Assembly (NCBI GenBank): GCA_016648135.1
Contig: JADDOH010011063.1
Coordinates: 62,001 to 126,000 of the forward strand
From: Agrypnia vestita
Lineage: Eukaryota > Arthropoda > Insecta > Trichoptera > Phryganeidae
Direction of reading: 5' to 3'
DNA: 64,000 nucleotides
Below, in pieces: positions 45,801 to 57,849 of the stretch (within the stretch, counting starts at the first letter, position 1; the number at the start of each line of letters is the position of its first letter). The notes under the pieces are model-generated. The model made no database searches, was not told where the DNA came from, and saw only the letters and a list, made by a program, of their open reading frames with translations. Both the position numbers and the translations under genes were made by a program.

Positions 45801-48800
45801 AATTAATTTATGACAAATTTATATTTACAATACCAATACTATTTGATTTATGTCTTCTATACGGAACAAATAATGGCACGCACATCGCCAAGCTTGTAAA
45901 TACAGTTTTTCACCTGCAACCCAAGTACAACGATGATTTGATTGCGGCCATAGCTTTTTTAAAACAGGTTTGCTTTTTTTATATTAAATAATGTTTTATC
46001 ATATTATTGCTATATTATGTCTTTTCCTTGAATGAATAATTTAAATAAATTATCATTATTATCATTATATATAGCATTATCATTACCAATTATCATTTGC
46101 TCTTATGTGAAAACTTACCCCTGTAAATAATATCAATCATGTAAAGCTAAAACAGATCTATTAACATCCAATTCTCTCTTTACACAATTAAAAAATATAT
46201 GTACATACATTAGAACTTCATTAATTTGAAATTCTAGGAACCAAAAAAAATTTTTTTTAATTTTGCGGAACCCCATTAATTCAAAATTTAAGGAAACAAA
46301 AAGAATTCTGAATTCGCCAAAAATCGTATAACCGTGAAGAAAGAAATAAATTTTATGAAAAATGTATGTATTTTGGAATATTTCAAGAAATCATTTTGAA
46401 AACTTAATATTTATTATAATTATACTAATGCAAAGATCGCAATATTTATATTACTAAAGTATCAGATATTGTCCTAATTGCTTTTCGTACTTCCGAAAAA
46501 ATCAAAATATTTTTTCTATTTCTTCATGTTTGGATGCCCTTAATCGAAAATATTTAGAGTTTTCTTTGAATTTATGAAAGGCTTCTCCAATCTTTACTCG
46601 ATTTTAACTTTCGATTCTGCCTTTTTTCTGAAGTTTTTTGACTGGCAGTTATTAGAAAAAAGAGTCAAACTAAAGAGTTCAAGTAGCACATACTAAAATA
46701 ATCTGCATATGAAGAAACCATGCATAGGAATTTCGAATTTTATGAATCGCAACATAATATGTATAAAGTGGATTCCATATGGTACCGCAATACATAAAGG
46801 ACATCACATATGGGTGAGAGTGATCATAAAGCCACACGTATTTTTACTTTTTCATAACATGCTAAAAAAAAATTTGAATTATGTCACTAGAAATGTATTG
46901 ATTTATGGCACAAGGTCTAAAAATTATTTCAAATTATGAATTACTTGGGTTTTCTTTGGGACTTGTGTATTTTAAAGATTTTGAATTATTGGGGTTTGAA
47001 TAAACAGGGTTTTACTGTATATGTATGGGTATGTAACGTTCTTTAATGTGTATGTGTTAATGCTCAGAATTCCAATGAAACTCGTAGTCGGCTTCCAGTT
47101 AGTTTATTGGTTTACATGTGACAATAGTTCAATTATAGTACAATAGCAGTAATATTCACGTCACGGTGGCCACTAATGAGAGGTGGGTAATGAGAGAGTT
47201 TACAAAATAGCGCCTCCCACTTTATAACATTCGCTCTCTCTTTCTTCCATGCCATCTGTCACTCTCGTTCATCAGACAGCCGTCACTCAAATACGTTACA
47301 GTATGTATGTTGAGTTCGAGGTTTATGGAATACATGTTTTCTGAATTAGATCGCATTTGTGAATGGTTTCCTTAAGGGAATCTAGGCCAACTTTTCAGCA
47401 AGGCTTTACTCGTTGTCAAGGCTTGGCCAGAACCTTGTCAGTGGGTGAAATGAATCTCCCTCAGAAGAGCTGCTCTTCTGTGAAAATTTCACCCACTTAC
47501 TTCTTATTCTTTTTACAATTTCAGATATTCTCCTTTATTGCCTTACAAATTGATAACCGTAACAATATGGACATAGTGCCTCCCACACTGCCAGAAATAT
47601 TTAAGGGATTCTCTCAGTCCTTTGGCGGCCTAAAGTCGCAGGCTATTGCGGCGGGGAAAACTTTAAACTTTACGACTTTACAAGACCTGACCTTACACCT
47701 GGTGGACTGCGCAGTCACTCTTAAGATATTCCTAGAGGTTTACCCTCCATCTCGACATGTTCTAAGGGACCAGAACTTTCATATGAGGTAAAATATTTTA
47801 TTAATGAAATCATAATTAACATTTTGGTTAAATATTATCTTTCAAACTGGTTTTGATTAAATCTTGCCTACACATACTTGCCAGGATACAATAAACCTAG
47901 TAATAATCCGTTAAATATTTATGTACTATATAATTCTGGCCTATAAATGCTTTGAAAGAAGTTAGATGTCTTATTACAACGCAGATGTCTTCCAAAGTTT
48001 ATCACGCAGAGCTATACGATCAACGCTCAACCAGTCTATGATCATGGCAACCACATACGTTTTTCGTGGCTGAAAACTGATTGACGCTTTATATGGACCA
48101 TAAAATGTATCACACACATGCAGTATAGCCAACAAAGACATTTCGATTCGATATTTAGTCAGTCAGCAGTGCAATCATAAAAAAAAATCCCACCTTCTAA
48201 AACTAATACAAAACATTTAAATATTTGGACGATATTACTGGGCATATAGTGTCTGTTTATTTTTTTTAAATGCAAATAATATTACAGGTGTGTTCAGATT
48301 CCGTGCTTCCGTTGTGTAAATAAACAGCATATTAAACAATGAACTGCGAACATAATAAAAATAAACTTTACGGCATACAAAATTATTTTGGTAGATTTCA
48401 CTCAATGACACTATCCCACTAAGCAATATTTTCTGACAAGAATCATAATCATAATATTTTAAGATCATTAATCTCTGTTGGTTTTGTGAAAAAAAACTTA
48501 CTTATTTACCGCTGATTTGGAATACACAAATGTTCACTGTACAACATATGCAGTGGCAGGCACATGCAATGCGTACATTGAAGCATGATATTTGTGTAAA
48601 CATATATTTTGGAAATAATTTTCATTATGTATTTAAATAAATATAAATTAAATATTAATCTGATAGAATGCGTATTGTTGTGATATTTTACGCAGTAGTC
48701 AACTTTAGTCGCTCTGTTAAATTTCATTTTTTGAGCTCCCCTCTCCCAAAATATAACGTGACAACTATTTTTTGGTGTATCGAATCAAGATATGTATTGA

Positions 48801-51800
48801 TTAAAAGGAATTTTATAGAATAGAAGAGTTTTTTTTCAGATTAAATTTTATTTTTCGCTTAACGCATTCAAAGGGTTAAATAATTGTGATAAGAATACCA
48901 AATATGCATGCATTATTTCGATTTTTTTTTTCAAAATATATGTTTACATAAATATCATGCTTCAACTTCCCCCCCCCCCCCCCCGCCAATAACCATCATA
49001 CTTTTAAATAGTCTAATCACTAATGTAGAATTCGATTTAGTTTAAAGCTAAAGTCATGTAAAATAAAAATAAATAATCGCTGTTTCAGCAAAGTAGAGAC
49101 GTGAATAGGAAACTTTAGTTTAGTTTAATTTTCTCCATATACATTATAATTTTTTGTTTTTCCGAAAACATAGAATTATCCTCTTCTATCAAATTATAAT
49201 AGATTTTTTATCATAATTTTCCCACTGTCTTTCTTAATTATGTTATTTCTCTCATTAATCATAATTTTTTATTTATTTTTAACAATCTTTACCTTTGTGT
49301 CATTTTCAGCCTAGTGAACTTATACGAAAATACCTTACCGTACATGTATGAAAAAGTAGTAGAATTAGGTGACCCAAAAAAAGAGCCCTACAATCAAATT
49401 TTCCAACATCTAGATTTAATAAGAGCTGAATTTGTAGACACATACAGACTTATCATAGCGACAACGATAGATGACATACTTTCTGGAAGGTAAACAATTT
49501 ATTTCATATACATATTTTATTTCGCCATAAATATAAAAATTTTATGACCAGAAATAATTGCATGATTTTACTTTATTTAAAAATAAATAGTAACAAAGTT
49601 TTATTGTTTCCAGCTGTGACATTGAGAAGAGTGTTACCTCATATTTGACAATAATAACCGATAGTTTATCAGAAAAATATTTCATCAAGGACTATAATAG
49701 TGTTTACCCGGTAGAAATGGACCTTGAAGTTCTATGCCAAGCTTATAATCAAATGTATCCTTTTCTTAAAACGTATTTGAATTTTTAAAAAAGAAATACA
49801 TTCTTCAAATCTGTGTTTTGTTGCACTTATCAGTTATGCACCCGGGAATAAGTATTATACATATATATTTTTTAATTTTTCATAATCTGCTTTTTCCCTG
49901 AATTTTTTTTCCGCTTACTGACCTAAAAGTTGGCCTTTTTGGAGTTTTATTAAAAATGCATTTGTTTTTTTGTTGAATTTTCAAGAATTGCTTCAATAAA
50001 ACGTTTACCTGTATTTACTCAAATCACAAAACTATTTTTGATCATTCAATTTAGACCATTTAGAATTAAATAAAGAAAGTGCCACCATCAACCACTTAAC
50101 TTAACCTAAAAACATAAATAATGCCACTCACTGGACAGAAAACTAACGTTTTCTGATTTTGAAACCAAATGCTTTAAGATTTGTGTAGGTACTCTTACAA
50201 GAGGTTTACATTATACTCTCAATGATATTTATGAATTCAAATACTATTGATAAATTTGATATTGTTATTAGTTTGTTTTTTTACTATGTATTATTTTTCC
50301 TTGACCATCTTGTACAGGGATCCATTAAAATGTGATTTTATCCTTCAAGCTGTAATAGCAAACTGCTATGACGATGATGATATACCATATTCACAACCAC
50401 CAACGGAAACCGTAAATACTAGTGATCTTATTAATGGACACCACGGCGGAGATATAACAGATGTACCAACAGACACCAAACAAATCAATGATATACCACA
50501 AGAAGCTAAAATGCAATCATTGATATCTGAAGTCAAAGATATATTACCGCATTTGGGTGATGGTTTCATATTGAAATGTCTCGAACATTTTGACTTTAAT
50601 TCAGAAAGAGTAATAAACAGCGTTTTAGAAGGAAATTTGGACGAATCATTACAGGCTTTGGATCCGTCGTTACCGATTATACCTCAAGATCCGTTGGATG
50701 TTCAATATTTGCAGACTGGTATAGATAGATTAAACGTGTTTGACAATGACGAGTTTGATGTAATGACTAGAGATAACATTGACTTAAGTAAAGTACACAA
50801 GGGGAAACGGAAACCCCAACACAAGAACCTTGCGGAGATGTTGGATGACAAAACCCATGTTAAAGCGATGAAAGAAACATATACAAAATATAGGTAAGCT
50901 TTATTTTATTTATAGACTTATTTCAATGTGAGAATTTTTTAGTGGGACAAAATGTATTCTTCATTTTGTTATGGTAGGGTGTAATCCGAGAATTTATGTA
51001 TTTTTTAGCCCTTTTGGTTATTAGACATCTTGTCATGACATTTTTCCAATTTTTGTATAAAATGTAAAAATAATTTAATAACGTTTTGTAGTTTTTTAAA
51101 TGCCTTTAGTCTCTTTTTGGAGAGGTACAGCAATATACTTTAAATAGACTAGAAAAAAAAATGATGCTGTATGTAATATTAAATAAAAAAATAAAAAATT
51201 ATACAGTAAAACCTCATTATTTCGATCCGCGATAATTTGAAATTCAACATAATTTGAAATTTTCAAAACACACTAGTCCCAAAATGCTAATTTCATAGTG
51301 GATTAACCCCGATATTACAAAAACCCCGGTAATTCATAATTCGAAATAATTTTAATTTAATTTTAAATTTAATTTATTTAATTAATTAATTTAATTTAAT
51401 TTAATTAATTAGCCCCTTGCGCCCTAAATCAATACGTTTTAGTCCACATAATTCAAATTTTTTTTTTAAATTAGACGAAATTGAAAAAAATATTTAAATT
51501 TTTTTCACAAGTGAGAACAACAGATATGTCAATTTCTAATACTTTAGTAATAGAAATGTGGCGGTCTTTGTATTAGCATAATAAATATTGCGTTTTCGAA
51601 AACATTTCTTGAAATATAAAAATGCAGACATTTTTCACAATATGAATTACTTTTTTCATGAGTTTTGCGATTTTTGGCGAATTACGCATTTGTATTGCAA
51701 TTTTAATTTTATATTTGTACTTTGAATTTCGAATTGACGGGGTTCCGCGTAATTGGAAATGTTTTACTGTATGTTTACAACACTTACATTCATTTTTTCA

Positions 51801-53801
51801 TTTTCTCTCAATATGATATTTTCCAGCCTTATATCTGACGACGTGGACATGTACGAAGATGAATATGATGACACTTATGACGGAGATGCTGCGGTGCTGG
51901 TCAGCGAGGGGACTGGCGAGGTGGATAAGAGACTCGGATTTAAAAGGGCACCTTTGCGAGAAACTGAAGAGTGTGTGGCTGAAAGTGAGGTTAGAACCAC
52001 AATTCATTATCAAAATGAATTTTGAAACAATTTTTGTCTGTCAGATATACTCAACACATCTTGTTTGAAAATTTATGTGGCATTTTAAATTCACAAAGTG
52101 GCAAATGGGCCAGTAACATGCACATTTTAAAAAGAAAAAAGTGCAATGGCAAAATAATTTTATTGATTTTAATAAAACGTGTTTGAGAATACTTTAAAAC
52201 TGTATTGTATTATGTTAATGAAAAGCGAGAAATCAAAAAAATTTAATGAACATTTAAAAATTGTGTTATATTTTGTTTTTATTATTTTGCTACGCAGGAT
52301 TCTGAAGAGGAGGCGGGTTCTTCCTCCAACAATCAGCCAAGGGATTCTTTCTGCGTAAATCCTGAGGAAGTGCGGGCGAGATATCAAGCCATGAGAGATA
52401 TGAAATATGGCAACAAACCTCAAAGGTATGCTATGTTAAATACAATAATAAATACAGTTTTACAATTGCGAGGCTGCCAGTAATAACATGATATGTTGCA
52501 AGATCTCAAAACCTAGTCATCTACGTACCTTGTATAAAAAGTTTTTGATTTTCATCAATAGATGGCAATAGCATCATAATAATAATATCGCACCAACTTA
52601 AAGTTGATATACATTTATGCATTTAAAGTTTTTTTACTAATCGCACTTCCCAACCCTCATTTTGAGGGATACTATGCTTTTTCCACCAGCCCCTCAATTG
52701 TGTTCTGAATTTGAATTTCTGAATTCTGAATTTTCTCAACAGGGGTAACCTGAGGCAGGTGCAATGGGTGCAGATGCACCTGGCCCCTGCACTCATAACA
52801 GATAAATAAATAAAAACCCGAGTTTTACCAACTAATTCTATTCCAGCCTAATTAAAATAGGCGACCTCTGAATGTGTTATTTGTACATTTTTAAATAATT
52901 CTTTTTGAATCATATTAGGTACACTGTGCTGGCATATTACATATTTGTTGATACACTTAGATAGTGATGAAGATTGTTAAAAAAAATTATTCTTACCTGA
53001 TTTCATCCTTGTGTGAATGTATAAATGAATGAAAACAAAATGCACTCAAACTCTGCACCAGCTCTGTAAGTTTCTTGGCTGGCCCCTTATCTCAACCCAT
53101 TCAACTGTTCCACTTATTTAATTATTACATAAACTAGCTGTAACCCGTCAAAAATGACGACACTTTTACATGTCGGTTTCTAAGGAATAAGTATTTATTT
53201 ATTTATAAAAATTAAAAAAGAAGTTTTTATAAAAGAATTTACGGACATTACACAAAGTTACGGGGACAGACAGACAGACGGAGAGACAACAAAATTATTA
53301 CAATTGGGATGTGACGATGTTGAAATTTACTAACCTAATGTTTGGATACTAATTTCAGTCACCATAATGTTGAATACGTATATTGTATTTGCAGTTATAC
53401 CTCTTTCCATTTAAGAAAAACAATTGAATTAGTATGTGTTAGTCGTGCGTATGAGGCACATTGTTTCATTGTGTTGGTGTTTATACCTGTAAACACCAAC
53501 ACAAGGAAACAATGTGTGTTGTACGCACGGCTTACACTTACTAATTGGATTGTCTTAAATGGAAAGAGGTCTAATAATAGTCTAATACCTACATGCGAAT
53601 GAGTGCAGTTCAGTCGCAAGTGAAGACTTAATAACATGTAATATTTCCAGGGATGTTGTTGGCAAGGCCAAAGGTCAAGGCCAGGACAAGGATGTGCTGG
53701 TGAGTCGACAGAAGAAGGCGGCAAATAAATCAATTCGAGGGAATCACAATCGAAGAACAGGAGCTCAGTGTAAAAGAAATCAAGGATTATTACCATCGTA
53801 A
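42841..53801 (+). CDS. ASCC2: Activating signal cointegrator 1 complex subunit 2 (ASCC2)
   Basis: ASCC2 is the ubiquitin-binding subunit of the ASCC complex with the helicase ASCC3; it acts in the nucleus in alkylation-damage repair and in the cytosol in splitting collided ribosomes. Twelve exons: 42841-42864, 42974-43051, 43850-44001, 44892-45072, 45770-45967, 47525-47787, 49310-49489, 49614-49754, 50318-50893, 51827-51989, 52298-52425, 53651-53801. Every junction is GT-AG and keeps frame, giving about 744 residues, close to the human length. Diagnostic parts are the N-terminal KFWSNIVYYPSCMDMLVSFL and SYLGQLIYDKFIFTIPILFD helices that contact ASCC3 in the family, and a CUE domain at about residues 471-515 (SEVKDILPHLGDGFILKCLE, then FDFNSERVINSVLEGNL). 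An acidic run (DDVDMYEDEYDDTYDGD) and a basic tail follow, as in orthologues. The first exon is the least certain: an in-frame ATG at 42826 would add five residues. Confidence 0.93.
42974..43051 (+). CDS. ASCC2: ASCC2 exon 2
   Basis: Encodes NPNKVAVENLKLSVSNDGVI and RTVPAI; acceptor ttgcag, donor gtaagt, 26 codons in phase 0. Confidence 0.8.
43181..43324. mobile_element. Inverted-repeat element, 144 bp (ASCC2 intron 2)
   Basis: GGCCGGTTGTTTCAAGTTGG at the left is inverted at 43305-43324, and 'aaagcatagatttttacg' pairs inside. A half copy lies at 59170-59268. Confidence 0.8.
43850..44001 (+). CDS. ASCC2: ASCC2 exon 3
   Basis: Encodes DVHWVEKRDLTIFTPAPSSS then the helix FLDDLKWLLTLQYHK, corresponding to the family's N-terminal ASCC3-binding region. 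Acceptor ttttttcag, donor gtaatt. Confidence 0.9.
44197..44658. mobile_element. 460-bp near-perfect palindrome (ASCC2 intron 3)
   Basis: Two arms of about 220 bases are almost identical inverses, meeting at GGAAAGCTTTCAC / GTGAAAGCTTTCC with a 15-base loop (44414-44428). A few mismatches and one short indel only. Related arms lie at 17395-17560 and 63196-63500. Confidence 0.9.
44892..45072 (+). CDS. ASCC2: ASCC2 exon 4
   Basis: Encodes FWSNIVYYPSCMDMLVSFLQ to VLTIFSRLVTNKESE. Acceptor ttttttag, donor gtatgt. Confidence 0.92.
45770..45967 (+). CDS. ASCC2: ASCC2 exon 5
   Basis: Encodes IEWMSASYLGQLIYDKFIFT to DDLIAAIAFLKQ. Acceptor atttcag, donor gtttgc, 66 codons. Confidence 0.92.
46207..47017. 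mobile_element. pogo/Tigger-like MITE, longer diverged copy (ASCC2 intron 5)
   Basis: Ends 'agaacttcattaatttgaaa' and 'agggttttactg' with TA after the right end; interior 'gaaccccattaattc' and 'gaattattggggtt'. No transposase ORF. Confidence 0.6.
47525..47787 (+). CDS. ASCC2: ASCC2 exon 6
   Basis: Encodes IFSFIALQIDNRNNM to HVLRDQNFHM. The same reading frame stays open upstream through the intron to 47363, but the acceptor tttcag at 47519-47524 and the frame of exon 5 place the start at 47525. Donor gtaaaa. Confidence 0.9.
48000..49309. other. ASCC2 intron 6, no element delimited
   Basis: AT-rich; contains a C16-type run at 48969-48984. Confidence 0.4.
49310..49489 (+). CDS. ASCC2: ASCC2 exon 7
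   Basis: Encodes LVNLYENTLPYMYEKVVELG to LIIATTIDDILSG. Acceptor ttttcag, donor gtaaac; Ser codons are split at both ends. Confidence 0.9.
49614..49754 (+). CDS. ASCC2: ASCC2 exon 8
   Basis: Encodes CDIEKSVTSYLTIITDSLSE to LEVLCQAYNQ. Acceptor tttccag, donor gtatcc inside an ATG codon that the next exon completes. Confidence 0.88.
50318..50893 (+). CDS. ASCC2: ASCC2 exon 9 with CUE domain
   Basis: The largest exon. After a variable Asp/Thr-rich linker it encodes the CUE ubiquitin-binding domain (SEVKDILPHLGDGFILKCLE and RVINSVLEGNL) and then KGKRKPQHKNLAEMLDDKTH. Acceptor tgtacag, donor gtaagc. Confidence 0.95.
51204..51769. mobile_element. pogo/Tigger-like MITE, 566 bp, TA-flanked (ASCC2 intron 9)
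   Basis: CAGTAAAACCTCATTATTTC at the left and GAAATGTTTTACTG at the right, TA outside both (51202-51203, 51770-51771). The CAGTAAAACCTC end is typical of pogo/Tigger elements. An internal 'ttaatttaa' low-complexity run lies at 51340-51411. Confidence 0.8.
51827..51989 (+). CDS. ASCC2: ASCC2 exon 10
   Basis: Encodes an acidic stretch (ISDDVDMYEDEYDDTYDGDA) and RLGFKRAPLRETEECVAESE. Acceptor ttccag, donor gttaga. Confidence 0.9.
52298..52425 (+). CDS. ASCC2: ASCC2 exon 11
   Basis: Encodes DSEEEAGSSSNNQPRDSFCV then NPEEVRARYQAMRD, a conserved C-terminal block of the family. Acceptor tacgcag, donor gtatgc. Confidence 0.9.
53136..53308 (+). repeat. Family B element (ASCC2 intron 11)
   Basis: Begins 'ctagctgtaacccgtcaaaa' and ends 'acagacagacggagagacaa' with 'aaaattattacaattggg'. 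Confidence 0.65.
53400..53569. mobile_element. Hairpin element family C, copy 2 (ASCC2 intron 11)
   Basis: CCTCTTTCCATTTAAGAAAA pairs with the right end; the tip GGTGTTTATACCTGTAAACACC is nearly the same as at 8752-8895. The right end is 81 bases from the last ASCC2 exon. Confidence 0.8.
53651..53801 (+). CDS. ASCC2: ASCC2 last exon and stop
   Basis: Encodes the basic C-terminus DVVGKAKGQGQDKDVLVSRQ and NHNRRTGAQCKRNQGLLPS, with TAA at 53799-53801. Acceptor tttccag. Confidence 0.9.
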
Positions 53802-53875
53802 CGTAATCCTTCCATCAGTGTAACCTAATCATATGTGATACTATTTAATTATTCATTGAATCGTTTATATAATAT

Positions 53876-53904
53876 AATAAATAGTTATTTATTTATTGAA
53901 TAAA
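53876..53904 (+). promoter_or_regulatory. ASCC2 polyadenylation signals
   Basis: Two AATAAA hexamers at 53876-53881 and 53899-53904, 75-100 bases after the stop. This implies a very short 3' UTR. Confidence 0.6.
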
Positions 53905-54161
53905 AATATGGTTGTCAATTCACATGAACAAATTGTTACACTTGTAGGAATGTTTAGATCGCCGATTTATTAGCTGCTATTCTTTTTCTGTGTGTTACTG
54001 ATTGTCTGGGTTTCAGAACCCGTTTTCGAATTCATCGTCAGAATAAAAAATAATTGTCAGTCTAAAAGGGTGAATGCAGTCGGCCCGGAAATTTTGCACA
54101 GACATTCTGAAAACTTGTTAATATTTTTACTATTTTTATTTCTTCCAAAGTGTAATCAGTA

Positions 54162-54410
54162 ATGATTTGCCTCGCGATTAAGCTATTTACACATACCGTA
54201 AGAACTAACATGCTGGGATTAATATTTGTAGCTGCAATTATATACAACTTCACCCGAGATATTCTATTGATGCATGTATTGCCAACCTTTCATTTATTTG
54301 ATAAAATTTGGCATTTTATTTTACTTCATCCGGTACATAAAATGGAAAATTCAAATGCAGTGGAAAACGTTGAATATGAAACAAAAACGCTTAACACGAT
54401 AAGATTCTGA
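54162..54410 (+). CDS. Possible small membrane protein, 82 codons
   Basis: An isolated ORF starts at ATG 54162. Residues 17-30 (MLGLIFVAAIIYNF) could span a membrane and a second moderately hydrophobic stretch covers HVLPTFHLFDKIWHFILL; the tail is polar (ENSNAVENVEYETK). It lies 360 bases downstream of the ASCC2 stop on the same strand. I recognise no family. It may be chance, or the end of an unseen spliced gene. Confidence 0.2.
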   Translation: MICLAIKLFTHTVRTNMLGLIFVAAIIYNFTRDILLMHVLPTFHLFDKIWHFILLHPVHKMENSNAVENVEYETKTLNTIRF

Positions 54411-54419
54411 GTCTCAGAA

Positions 54420-55640
54420 GAACAAATCGACGGTCCCTACTTATATTGTCGAATCTGAAAAAATTTGATTTTCGTTTTATTATCTTAGATCACCCGATTT
54501 AATATATACGTTCAGATTATGTTAAAAATATGTTTAATTTTCCTTTAATATTTAGAATTTTATTTAACACGGTCTTAAAATATTAGCAAATTGGTTGGTT
54601 TAAGATAGTAAAACTAAAAAAGAATTTTTGTGGATTCAGAATTTCAATTTCTAGAAAGAAATCAAATAATGAATTTTGTTAACCATTATATTTTTCTTAT
54701 TGTGCACCATAATTTGTATTTTTAATGTAATATTTATAAAGTCAAATATGATAAGAAAATTGTTTTTTTAACAGTTTTTTTTAGGGTATCAAACTCTACA
54801 GTTCAGAGACTAGACAAACAAATATTTTCATCAAGCAATTTTGAGAACTCATCATGTGCATTATTATTATACCTACATAAACTACTTAGATTAAATTTCA
54901 AATAAAAAACAGAACATTATTTTTCTAAAGTAACAGAAAACCAAGGATTTTCTCTGCTAGTAGGATTAATTAACTACTTTAATTTTTTTTTTCAAATGTC
55001 TGTTGGTTAAAAATTAAAAAAACATGAATTCAAGACCGCATTTCTGTTTTAAAATTTTATATGGTTGATTTAGAATTGTGATATTTTTTGACCAGGTACT
55101 TAATAATGTTTTCAATATTATTGCATCATTAACTCGAAAAAGAAAATTTTTGACTTATCATAGTCTAAGGTGCGATTGGTTTTCATACAAGTTGTTTTGA
55201 TTTATCATCATCGCATGTGCTTCAATCAATATAAGGCTGAAATCTGAAAAATTTGGTCTGCAGTGATTGATTCGATATATGTATATTCTTTCTTAGAGAT
55301 TAAGTAAATTGGTTATTACCTCTCCTTACACATGCGGGTGCACCTTCAGAGCTCCCCAACAATATTTTGTGCTGGCAACATTGCTGGTACACTGTGTTGA
55401 AACATTCAATTACATGCCTCATACATGATAGAATTTAGAAAGGAAAGAAGTGGTGAAAATAAATTACTTCTTCTTCAAGCTGTGGAGATTATTTCTTTAT
55501 CTAATACTACCTATGTTGTACCTGTATCTGTATGTATATTTATTTATATATCTTTATTTAGTTAATGATACATTGTTTATCATTAGCTAATATTAAAAAA
55601 ACATTATATATGTATATTACATTTAAGGTTTTCGCGGGTA
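54420..55640. other. No gene recognised
   Basis: AT-rich intergenic DNA. Confidence 0.4.
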
Positions 55641-55644
55641 AAAG

Positions 55645-55854
55645 ATGACGAACTACTTTCCGGAGGAACCCGCGTCAAACAGTCCTGAAAAGGACTTTTA
55701 AACTCCCGACGTTTCGAACAGGTAACACTGCTCATTCTCAAGGGCCTCTTATTTTGGTTCCTGTCCAAACCTGGACGAGTATACTGTTCGAAACGTCGGG
55801 AGTTTAAAAGTCCTTTTCAGGACTGTTTGAATCGGGTTCCCCCAGAAAGTAGTT

Positions 55855-55860
<6 letters not shown>
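55645..55860. mobile_element. Inverted-repeat element, 216 bp, next to (AT)n
   Basis: Arms of about 77 bases; AACTCCCGACGTTTCGAACA pairs with its inverse at about 55785-55804, and 'agtcctgaaaaggactttta' likewise. An (AT)n run follows at 55857-55885. Confidence 0.85.
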
Positions 55861-55885
<25 letters not shown>

Positions 55886-57660
55886 CAAGAATGTAAATCT
55901 GTCATCGGCAGATTTAAAGATCCTTTATGTCAACTACATTCGCCACTTCTTTAGTGTATACTAGCACCAATCATATTGCACCGTGAGCAAGCACACCAGT
56001 ACATCAAGCCAAAAAGTATAGTTTAGGGACATCAGCGCTTGAAGTTACAAATTCCGCAAGAATGATGAATGACATCTCACATGCAAAAATAATATACATA
56101 AATGGTTTCTGCCCTGTTTCTCATTGTCTTTGACTCCATGCACAAATATATTAACGAAATTTCGGGTTGCTATACTAATGACTTTGTATTTCCTATAAAA
56201 TCTCGTAAGTAAATATAATTTACTATAAAATCTCGAAATCAGTACACTTTTAATTAGTAACCCTCGGATACAGCATTCAAATCATTTTTTAATTTTTTTT
56301 TGGATATGGCTGCCTTTGCTTTTATACCCCTCAAATATTTTAGACTTATTCACATAATTATTAGTGTATAATCACAATGTGTATCCTGACTTATTTTTAC
56401 CTTTGATTTTTATCCATATAAAAAAAAAATGGATAGGTTTCTGTTACTTATTTCCTGGAAGGTAAACCATAATGTATGGATATTGATTTAAATTATCTCT
56501 GAATGTATTTCCACAACAAATTTATAGGTAAAATGTGTATATTTAAAAGAGTATTACCATTTGTGTGCATCAAAAAAAAACTTTTGTACCTATGTGTATT
56601 GGTCAAATTTAAAGGTTTTAGGAATTGTTATCACTATTTTTTTTATCTGGTTTATCCATCTTCTAAATGTTCTCATATCTTTCAAACTTTCTCCAGCGAA
56701 TACAATTAGATTTTAAATAAAAACAGTAAATAACAGTAACAGAAAATCTAGAGCGAAAGTCGGGGGTGATGTAATGTATTCCGCTTATGCTCACTGTTTA
56801 CATTAGTGAATCAATTTTGAAGTGGTCCAAAGAGGGAATAGATTAGCCCGTTCAAGGTTAGATATTAATTGTGCGTTAACTAATCAATTCTGTCTCACAT
56901 TATTCATCACCAATCACTGCCAAAGATGTTCTCACATTCACCGGAATACATTGTGTGTACAAAAAATGTTTAATGTCAGTCTAAATCTACCAATAACGAA
57001 TGGTTAACAATGTTGAAACATTTTAAATTGTCAAATTTGGTGACATTTTCACACTGCTCAAAATATTTTTTTTATAATTCTTCAGATATCTAATAAAAGT
57101 ATGCCTCATTACATTTTTTAATGATTATAATAGTTAAATACAAACACTATATTATAAATATATAGACAATAAATATTTTCAACCATGTATATAAAATCTT
57201 TCATTTTGAATATCGTCCCTTTAGAGGTAAAACTCACTTGACATTGGAGTAGTTTTGAGATAATGCGGTTTAAGCATTCAAAATGTGTTTATGAATTTTA
57301 AGTTCAAATTATGAATTTTACCACTAAATAACTAAAATAGTCATGGAATGTTCACTTATTGAGATTTACCTGGAAAGGAGATAGAATGTTTGAATGAATG
57401 ATGTTTGTTTTCATAACTCATTTTGGTCAAAAAGTAATGGCCATATAGCGGTTACTGAGTTTTAACTGTAAAGAGACGATATGTATTCGTATTTTTTTTT
57501 GTATTGAAATGATTCGTAATCTTCACAACATAAAATAGGATCCACCAGTAAAATTTGTCCGTTAAAAATAGTGTATTTTTCAAGGTAAATGAGAGAAAAC
57601 CGATTGATATCCTTAGGTGTTACTGAGTTAAACATGGTGGTCATGATCATTAGGCACCGA
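55886..57660. other. No gene recognised
   Basis: AT-rich intergenic DNA with short ORFs only. Confidence 0.4.
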
Positions 57661-57664
57661 ATAA

Positions 57665-57847
57665 AACCGGCGCCACACTGCGCGGATCTTCTGCCGCTCT
57701 TCTGTCGTGGAACATCGCTACATTTCTTTCCATACAATATGCGCTTATTAAACACACTACGCGGATGATCGGTCGATCTATTTGCTTTGCCGATTTGGCG
57801 CAACGGAAAAAACGCGGCAGAAGATCTGCGTAATGTGGCGCCGGCCT
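57665..57847. mobile_element. Inverted-repeat element, about 183 bp
   Basis: ACCGGCGCCACACTGCGCGG with 'atcttctgccgc' pairs with 'gcggcagaagatctgcg' and 'tgtggcgccggc' on the right. No ORF of its own. Confidence 0.8.
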
Positions 57848-57849
57848 AA

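Noticed and set aside
46709..46939. 76-codon ORF as a pogo transposase remnant
   Set aside because: It lies inside a pogo-like MITE but shows no DDE or HTH blocks.
47363..47524. Upstream extension of ASCC2 exon 6 (142-codon ORF)
   Set aside because: The acceptor at 47519-47524 joins exon 5 in frame; the upstream codons are intron read-through.
48969..48984. Poly-C run as a regulatory element
   Set aside because: A homopolymer in an intron; possibly also length-inaccurate.
53395..53796. 133-codon minus-strand ORF
   Set aside because: Covers the antisense of the last ASCC2 exon and a family C hairpin.
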